DNA of 64,000 bases. Origin: Cyprinodon diabolis (Eukaryota; Chordata; Actinopteri; Cyprinodontiformes; Cyprinodontidae). The notes under the pieces are model-generated. The model had not been told where the DNA came from. It did no database searches and worked only from the letters and a program-made list of their open reading frames with translations. This document shows positions 57,130-64,000 of the stretch, one piece after another. The first letter of the stretch is position 1. Every line of letters begins with the position of its first letter. A program made the translations under genes and the position numbers. Where the stretch lies: contig CM060064.1 of NCBI GenBank assembly GCA_030533445.1, forward strand, positions 44,535,787 through 44,599,786, read 5' to 3'.

Positions 57130-58640
57130 CTTGGAGACATCATCCATGACATCCCTGGGAAGTGCTGTAGACTATCTGCATCCTCATCCTCCAATCCAGA
57201 CCAACCTCCTCAGAGGAACTCGCATCCGCTAACTCCAACCTCACTCCGCAAGACTTCACAGATAACTGGGTGAAGAACCCTCACCCAGCTGGAAAGGGAG
57301 GTCTCAGCTAAAGGCCTGAACTCTGCAGTTTCCCCTGCACAGATGCCCACAATGGACCTCCTCACAGCCAAGGAGACAGTCACGAGAAACAACAAACTGA
57401 CTGCAGCCCTCCAGTGCAATGGCTCCCTCTTCAAACCTGACTATCCTCCCAAGATGCGAGGACGTCATCATACTACCAGCAGACATGGGAAGATGCACAG
57501 TTGTACTTAGCACAGCAGACTATCACGGCAAAGTTAAAGCCCTCCACAGTGACACAGCCATTTACAAATCACTGAAGAAAGATCCACAGGACACTCCTGT
57601 TGGAGAAGTCACAGGACTTCTCCAACAGGATAAAGGAACCTGACACTGGACACGGATGAGACAATGGTCTTCTTTGATGTCACATCTCTTTTTACTTCCA
57701 TTCACACCAAAGAAGCAGTCACCACGGTAAGGATGCTCTTACTTACAAGACCACTCCCTCCCAGATAGGACCACACATTCACCCAATATTTATACAGGCA
57801 GAACCATGCATGCACGATGGGCTCCCCCGTGTCTCCCATAGTGGTGAAATTGGAAGAAGTTGAAAGACGAGCTCTATACTTATACATTGGAACAAAACCC
57901 AGTCGCTGTGCAGATGTGGATGACACATAGGTCAAAATAAAGACCAAGGATATCACCACGTTCACAGTCCATATCAACACAGTGGACAGAAAAATCAAGT
58001 TCATCCAGGAAGACTTGAAAGATTAAAGCCTTGGCTTACTGGACTGCGTGGTTCACACCATGGAAGACAGACAACTCAACATAGAAGTCTACAGGAAACC
58101 CACACACACCAACCAGTACCTCCGTTTGACTCACACAACCCCACTGGAACACAAACTAGGTGTCATCAGAACCCTCCAGACACAAGCAGAAACCATTCCC
58201 ACCACCAACAGAGGGAGGAGGAGAGAACAGGGACATATTAGGACAGCCCAGAAGAACTGTGGTTATCCCAGATAGGCTTTTTTCAAAACCAAGAAGAACA
58301 GGGCTCCTGAGATGGAAGAGAACAGAAGAAAGAATGTCGTCATTCCCTATGTTGCTGGAGTCTCTGAAAAACTCAGGAGGATTTTCAAACAGCACTGGAT
58401 CCCTGTGCACTGTGACAACCCAGCAACACCCTGAGACAAAAACTGATTCACCCCAAAAACAAGACACCCAGAAAAAAGACAGACAAAGCTTCTGGGCCCT
58501 TCCGCCATAACATCCAGGGGAGGTATGATAAGAGGGAGGCGCAAAATAACACTTATTGTTTTGAGAGCAGGCTGCACAGGAATTTTCCGTCAGCCTTGAG
58601 TCTTTTCTTGCTGGCTCAACATGGCGAGTGCAATATTCCA
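57130..58640 (+). mobile_element. Penelope-like retroelement remnant
   Basis: Broken plus-strand frames contain in order PSSNLTILPRCEDVIILPAD and MGRCTVVLSTADYHGKVKAL (57419-57643), NIEVYRKPTHTNQYLRLTHT and TPLEHKLGVIRTL (58048-58180), then VSEKLRRIFK-type and LRQKLIHPK-type text in shifting frames (58350-58470). These are reverse-transcriptase motifs of Penelope-like elements. Stops and frameshifts are numerous (for example between 57640 and 58040) and no GIY-YIG domain was recognised. Confidence 0.72.
58048..58275 (+). pseudogene. Fragment of Penelope-like reverse transcriptase
   Basis: 75 codons including LNIEVYRKPTHTNQYLRLTH and LEHKLGVIRTLQTQAE, matching the conserved VYRKPTHT.QYL....HPL.HK..V..TL region. 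The frame is lost after about 58185. Confidence 0.75.
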
Positions 58641-59303
58641 AATTTGTTGGGCTTTTTCACCTTGAAGTGAGCGTGCACATCCAAGATATTATCCCATCTC
58701 ACCTTTTGCACCTTTGAGTTCAACCACTGCAGGCAGCCTGTGTTCAATCGCACCCAGCATATGGCTCAGCTCCCAGTCCTAGTCGCTCACAGCCTTTGTG
58801 AGCACGCTAACCGCTGCCTGGAACCTGATCAATGCCTAAACTGCCACCGACATTCTCTGTAGTTGTAGATACATCAGGTATCCTTCAAATCCAAACAGGA
58901 GAAGTCTGAGTATCATAAATCCGAAAATCCATACATCTTCAATATCCTCCACTGACAACATTGTACAACACACCATCCTCCAAGCCTTCCATGAGTCCAT
59001 GGTGTATCCCATGAAGTATGTCCCGGCAGGACAGGAAGGTTCCCCTTTTCCCTGTCTTCCAGTTGAGAAAATTTTATCAATTGCATCGAGAAACCAGCTG
59101 ACCAGATCCATTGTTTGAATTTGGGGGATATGAAGAGAGGGCTCATAAAAGACAAGACACAGCAGAGCAGGGACAGATCAGGGTATTGCAGAGTAGCAGG
59201 AAAATGCGACCGCCTCATTCGAGTCAGAACAGAAGGACATACCGGCAGAACTGCTGAACTACCAAAATCCGGATGGTGGCCATTGATGCAGCTACTAAAT
59301 AAG
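58641..59303. other. syngap1: Intron, nothing firmly recognised
   Basis: Minus-strand frames at 58836-59359 have no motif. The segment just before 59304 resembles the flank of the repeat at 24150-24240. Confidence 0.4.
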
Positions 59304-59894
59304 TAGTGTTGCACCGATACCGATACCAGTATCAGGCGGGGGCCTGATCCAGCACTCAAATGGTGGTATCGGTATCGGCGAGTACCAACAAATAGGGCAC
59401 CGATACCATTTTGAGAGCCTAAAGTTTATTCACTTACTGTCACCCATTCGAGGTAGGCAATAAAAAGTTCTACTGGATTCACTTTGTATTAGTCTTTTTC
59501 CTGCTACACAAAGGTAGGCAGCAGCTTGACAAAGCCATGATGGCAATTGTTTTACATCCAAGTAGTATGCAGTTCTTCATATATGTACACACACCAGACA
59601 TGGGCAATGTGGAGTCAACTAGTCATCTCCATGTCATGTATTTAATCTACCCAGCCAATCAACCAGGTGAGTCCAATCTTCACCGTGAATTAACCTGTGC
59701 AGATTGGACTCACCTGGTTAATTGGCTGGGTAGATTAAATACATGACATGGAGATGACTTGTTGACTCCACATTGCCCATGTCTGACACACACACATCGA
59801 TTTCAAACAGATGGTATCGGTATAAGCCAATACTACACAAGCCAGGTATGGGGTATTGGTATCGGGGCCAAAAAATGGCATCAGCGCAACACTA
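59304..59894. mobile_element. hAT MITE of the GTGTTGCACCGATACC family, with a nested fold-back element
   Basis: Ends TAGTGTTGCACCGATACC and CATCAGCGCAACACTA; 8-bp TSD TAAATAAG (59296-59303) and TAAGTAAG (59895-59902). The interior matches 17473-17802 except for the 191-bp insertion at 59595-59785. Confidence 0.88.
59595..59785. mobile_element. Fold-back hAT MITE nested in another MITE, 191 bp
   Basis: Near-perfect palindrome with termini CAGACATGGGCAA and TTGCCCATGTCTG and arms of about 85 bp (CAATCAACCAGGTGAGTCCA / TGGACTCACCTGGTTAATTG). Flanked by ACACACAC on both sides (59587-59594 and 59786-59793); because the target is itself a CA run, the 8-bp TSD is suggestive rather than proven. The sister MITE at 17473 lacks the insertion. 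Confidence 0.85.
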
Positions 59895-60295
59895 TAAGTA
59901 AGTCCCGACCATGCTGTAATACCTTGAGGAAAACCAATATCTTGGAGAGTAGGGCTTAAAAGCATTGCTAACACCAGTAGCACTGTCAGCAAGGCTATGC
60001 TTAAGCTCCAGCTTTAGCTTACTCCAACAGCCAGATTGTTTTCCCAGCCCACTTTTAACTTCTCAAATGTCTTCTTGTGCCTTTTTACACGTGATCTTGA
60101 TCTTGCAAATATGCTGGGAGTTCCACACTCGCTCACCTTCATTGCTCGGTCTTGTTGACCGATTGTATGCATGCTCATTGACATCTTCCTGGTCACATGA
60201 TGTTCTTATTGCTAATAAGAACATATGTTATATTTACTAACAATCCAAGGGGAAAAAAACTAAACTTAAAAGTCAAAAATATCAACAGAATAGAA
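59895..60295. repeat. Unclassified interspersed repeat, copy 2
   Basis: Homologous to 24238-24650 in the same orientation (AAGTCCCGACCATGCTGTAA, GATTGTATGCATGCTC, TTCCTGGTCACATG). Its left part is separated by the hAT MITE at 59304-59894. Confidence 0.65.
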
Positions 60296-60675
60296 TAATT
60301 TGTCATAAAATGGCATAATCAGAATGGCATAATTTGTCATAAAAATGTTGCATGTAATCAGAGGGAGTTCTTGGTTTATACCTTGAAATGGCAAATAACA
60401 TGACTATGCAACTTTTTTAAAAAGAGCTCTGTTATTTTCCTGAAACCAAAGACCTGATAAGTTTATTTCTAAGGCCTGAGAAAGGATAGTTTTTTCCTTA
60501 GACCAGAGGATTTCCTCAAATGTACACCTCCTGTCTGCTTTCATTTAAACATGTGTGGAAATGAGTAGAATATCTGAATTCATTGTGATTGTTACTTTTG
60601 AACCATATCATCTGGACGTTGCTCTGTTAGCCTTCAAACATGTTAAATTAAACTTTTTTTCTGTTCCTGACTCAG
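60296..60675. other. syngap1: Intron, nothing recognised
   Basis: AT-rich; ends in the acceptor CTGACTCAG of the coiled-coil exon. Confidence 0.5.
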
Positions 60676-60887
60676 GTCAAAGAGTACGAAGAGGAGATCA
60701 ACTCGCTAAAGGAGCGACTAGTGATGTCCCACAGGAAGCTGGAAGAATACGAGAGGAGGCTCCTTTTGCAGGAACACCAGACCAATAAGATCCTTCTACA
60801 GTACCAAAACCGTCTGGAGGACAGCGAGAGGAGGCTACGACAACAGCAGGTGGAGAAAGACTCCCAAATTAAAGGAATAATTAACAG
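60676..60887 (+). CDS. syngap1: SYNGAP1 exon: C-terminal coiled coil
   Basis: Acceptor CTGACTCAG and donor AG|GTAATT. It encodes [60 protein letters not shown] and [10 protein letters not shown] plus two bases of an Arg codon. The heptad-rich coiled coil mediates trimerisation in the mammalian protein. The exon or exons that follow (beginning with LM..EEEL in the family) were not found before 64000, so the gene continues to the right. Confidence 0.95.
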
Positions 60888-63877
60888 GTAATTGGAGGCT
60901 GTTTTTGGGATGAAGGGCAAGAGATGGCTCAGTTGTCTTTTCATTTGTATCATTTTATGTCGGAGAAAGTAGTTTTTTCCTGGACATGTGATAAAAGTGG
61001 TATTTTTAAAATACTGAGCTCCTAAAATGTATTAAAATAAATCTAAGGAGTAGAGATGGATGGGTACAGAGTTTTTAAGGCCGCTAATGATTTTTTTTGA
61101 CATCAGTTCAACCAGTTCCCTGATATTTGCCTACGATTTGTGTTTTTTTTTTCTTGAAGCGTGTTTTGCTTTTATCTTTTCCTCACGATGAATTTAAACT
61201 AAATTTAAACTAAAAAGATTATTAACAAATCAAACAAAACAACAGATAGCAAATAAGGGATAAATGCATGTGATCTCAATGCACAGCTGCTGAATGCACT
61301 AATGAATTAGTGTGTGATAACGCGTATCTGGCCATGCCAATAGAAGAGGTAAAAAACTGGCCCAAAATATCAGCAGGCCGATGTATCTGTCTACCTCTAC
61401 TTAGAAGTTTTATTATCAAAAGCTTGAAGCAGGACTTTAAGGGAATATTTAGATTCATATCTAAGTGGAAGAACTTACTTCTCTTTCTACCAGGTTTAGT
61501 ATCTTGACAAGAATATAACGAGAGAAGTTGTTTGTAGTTTGAATAAATCATACCAAAAAGCAACAGCAGGGAATTCCAAGACATTCCTATGAAAATGAAC
61601 CATTTTATGGAGCGTACAGTTCTACGTCTTGTTAAGAGGTACACAGAGGATGTTGCCCTGATTGTTTCTGCCTTTCAAATCAGGCAAAAAGCCTCTAAGC
61701 AGCAGCCACAGCTAACCTGTTGTCAAATTCTCACAATGTGACTTGTTTTTTTGTTAGCAAACAGCAGAGATCTTCAGCTGAGGCTTCATTTATTGGCTGT
61801 TTTGGTGAAATATCAATGGGACCGCCTGCAAGAGCAGTTCTTAGCTTCTATTGATCAGCAGCAAATTAAGCGGTTCATGAGTAAGAAGCGGAGAATCGAT
61901 TCTTTCGGCCTGGAAACCAAGATAGTTGCTGCGTTTTCAGATTTTATGTGAGGCCAGACATTAGCTTTGATCTCTGTTTTAATTATGGTGAGGGAAACAA
62001 AAAGCTTAGTTTAAAAGAGAAACGTTTTTTCACATCTTGTGATAGTCTGTGGTCTGCAACTGAAGGGTGGATATCTGTGACAGAGAATATTGCCACTTCT
62101 AATCCACTCCAGGAAAGAAGACTCGGAATGAAGACAGGGAGTCCTGCTCGTCTGTTAAGGGAAAAGCATCTCTAACGCTCTAACTGAGCTTGTAAAAGAA
62201 CCTTAAACCATCCACCCTCCTCTCCCGTGCTGTTGCACCCACCAGCAGCCCTTTTTTTTAAGAACATGTGCTCCTTTATTGGATTTTGGAATCATAGTTT
62301 TCCAGCAGATTTCTTTCCACTAAAGCACGAAAGGAATGACTATTTAATAACCTCAGTGGGGGGAAAGAAACTGCACTTTTTAAATGATTGCTGTGGACTT
62401 AAATGCACAGGACTCTGGAAGACCATGGTTTGATTTTAGCTCTTCCACTTTTAACGAAACCCTGTTTCACTGAAGGACTGCTGCTGTTTCTCTGCACAGA
62501 AGAAACTGGGGACTAATACTGCTCCACATTTTTGTACACATAGCATAAGGAGGACAGAAAATCACATAGAAAACTTGAATATCGGCATGTTAATTGCAAA
62601 GACTCGGGCTGAAAGTCCTAGAGGAACTATGGTGCATTAGCAGAGTACTCACAGCATCGCCCCGGATTATCCCCCTCTGGGGTATCAGTGATTATCGAGG
62701 CTTACACTTGGACCTTGTGTGTCATAGTTCGACCATCTAACCACACAGGGATGAATTAAGTAGCAGATCTGGAAGCTTCCGAGTCAGTTTTTTTACTCAC
62801 AGATCACTGAGCCAGGCCGTGTGATAAAGTGCATTGCAGGACTTGTGCATCACCGGAGTTTAAATGCACACAAAGGCAATGCAGATAGAGTGCTTCATCT
62901 CAGGCCTACTGCCAGATTGAATGGACTCCAGAATCTAGGTGATTTAACAAGTGAAAGCATAGCCTTATGTTCTGTGTTACCCTCAGCTGACCTTCATGGG
63001 TCAGCTGATACCTTACAGTAGATTATTAAAGGTAAAAAATGCAAGCTCAGGTCTGATACTGCTCCTGGGTCAGCTTGCAAAAATCTTGTCTTTCCCTGCA
63101 GAAGTAAAAAAAAAAAGTCTGCATGATTTTTGTTTCTTTAAAGTAAAGCCTTAATGCTCTGTGTGTGAATCTTAAAGCTCAGAGCAATGCCAGTACCTGT
63201 CAAAAGACCAGAACTGGTCTCAGCAGTCTTACTTAAACCAAAGCGACATGCTGGAGGAATCGTTTGGATTTCCTTTCTTCTCTAAGGTTCTATGCAGAGG
63301 TTATGAGTAGTTAATACCTTACTTAGAGCTGATAGCTTCTCATTTGACAGCAGCACAGATGAGAAGGAAGTTCAAACTAAAACGGGAGGCTAATGGGCCA
63401 GAATAAAGCCGATTTCTGATGTCGTTTTCAGCCTCATAAATGACAGGCGCTTAATTAACCCTGTATATTATGATTAACCCAAACTCCTTTATCTTATGGT
63501 TATGTACTAACCTCAGTTTGATGGCAAAAATAATTATGATAATACAAACTTAAATTAGGGAATATTTCTCATCAAAGCAGAAAAACAAACCACGGCCACG
63601 AAATAACTTCCCTTCCTGGCATTGCTTTGGTATTGAGTGCTTTAAATAATTATGGAGTGAGTTTTGTTCCATTATTGTTGAAAGGAAAGACCTCATATTT
63701 TAAATGAAAATTTAGGGAAAAAAAGAACAAATCCCAATAGGAAACTTTGAAAAACCTCTTGATCACATAAGGTTTTGAGAGTAATTTAGCTGTTTTCTGA
63801 TATTTACATTATTTTTTTTTTTTTTACAGATTTTACACACACACACCCACACACACACACACATATATATATACATA
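60888..63877. other. syngap1: SYNGAP1 intron downstream of the coiled-coil exon
   Basis: No further SYNGAP1 exon was found, although the coding sequence continues after the donor at 60888. ORFs such as 61751-61951 and 62227-62433 carry no motif. A CA-rich and TA-rich tract lies at 63834-63872. Confidence 0.55.
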
Positions 63878-64000
63878 CACTATATTGCCAAAAGTATTTG
63901 CTCACCTGCCTTGACTCACATATGAGCTTAAGTGACATCCCGTTCCTAATCCATAGGGTTCAATATGACGTCGGTCCACCCTTTGCAGCTAGAACAGCTT
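63878..64000. mobile_element. Left end of a Tc1/mariner-like transposon, cut by the window edge
   Basis: After a TA dinucleotide the sequence reads CACTATATTGCCAAAAGTAT and then CTCACCTGCCTTGACTCACA, the terminal repeat of a widespread fish Tc1-type family, continuing with CAATATGACGTCGGTCCACC. The rest lies outside the window. Confidence 0.75.

Overview
The window is vertebrate nuclear DNA, almost certainly from a ray-finned (teleost) fish. One host gene spans nearly all of it: the plus-strand gene for a synaptic Ras GTPase-activating protein, SYNGAP1 (syngap1a or syngap1b; the paralogue cannot be decided here). The fish assignment rests on the mobile elements: LINEs with a CR1/L2-type tail, many hAT MITEs, Tc1-like transposons, a Penelope-like element and tRNA-derived SINEs, in AT-rich introns.

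SYNGAP1 layout: fifteen ordinary coding exons lie at 8646-8767, 25411-25564, 25788-25886, 32327-32566, 40650-40985, 41103-41247, 42620-42764, 42898-43134, 46261-46462, 47560-47762, 49391-49589, 49916-50540, 52077-52508, 52797-52970 and 60676-60887. A predicted 8-nt microexon lies at 49653-49660. Together they encode the end of the N-terminal basic region, the PH domain, the C2 domain, the whole RasGAP domain with its arginine finger, the long Ser/Gly/Gln/Pro-rich linker and the start of the C-terminal coiled coil. The first coding exons lie left of the window or were not recognised, and the last exons lie right of it. All exon phases join cleanly once the microexon is included; without it the reading frame breaks between 49589 and 49916.

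Introns: the 16.6-kb intron 8768-25410 and the 7.7-8.1-kb introns (32567-40649, 52971-60675) are crowded with transposable elements, many with visible target-site duplications (TSDs). A complete-looking two-ORF LINE (about 33790-38722) has ORF1 with an SGNH-hydrolase domain and ORF2 with endonuclease and reverse transcriptase. Other elements are a solo LTR inserted in an older LINE copy (18557-19019), at least seven hAT-type elements with 8-bp TSDs, two nearly perfect fold-back elements, two tandem-repeat palindromes, a decayed Tc1-like transposon, a broken Penelope-like element and several SINEs.

The two most unusual observations are the 8-nt microexon and a pair of 525/544-bp elements (30271-30795 and 45289-45832). 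Each of those elements carries the N-terminal Walker-A part of a RecQ-like helicase and is flanked by a 9-bp TSD. All calls come from reading the sequence; no database search or alignment program was run.
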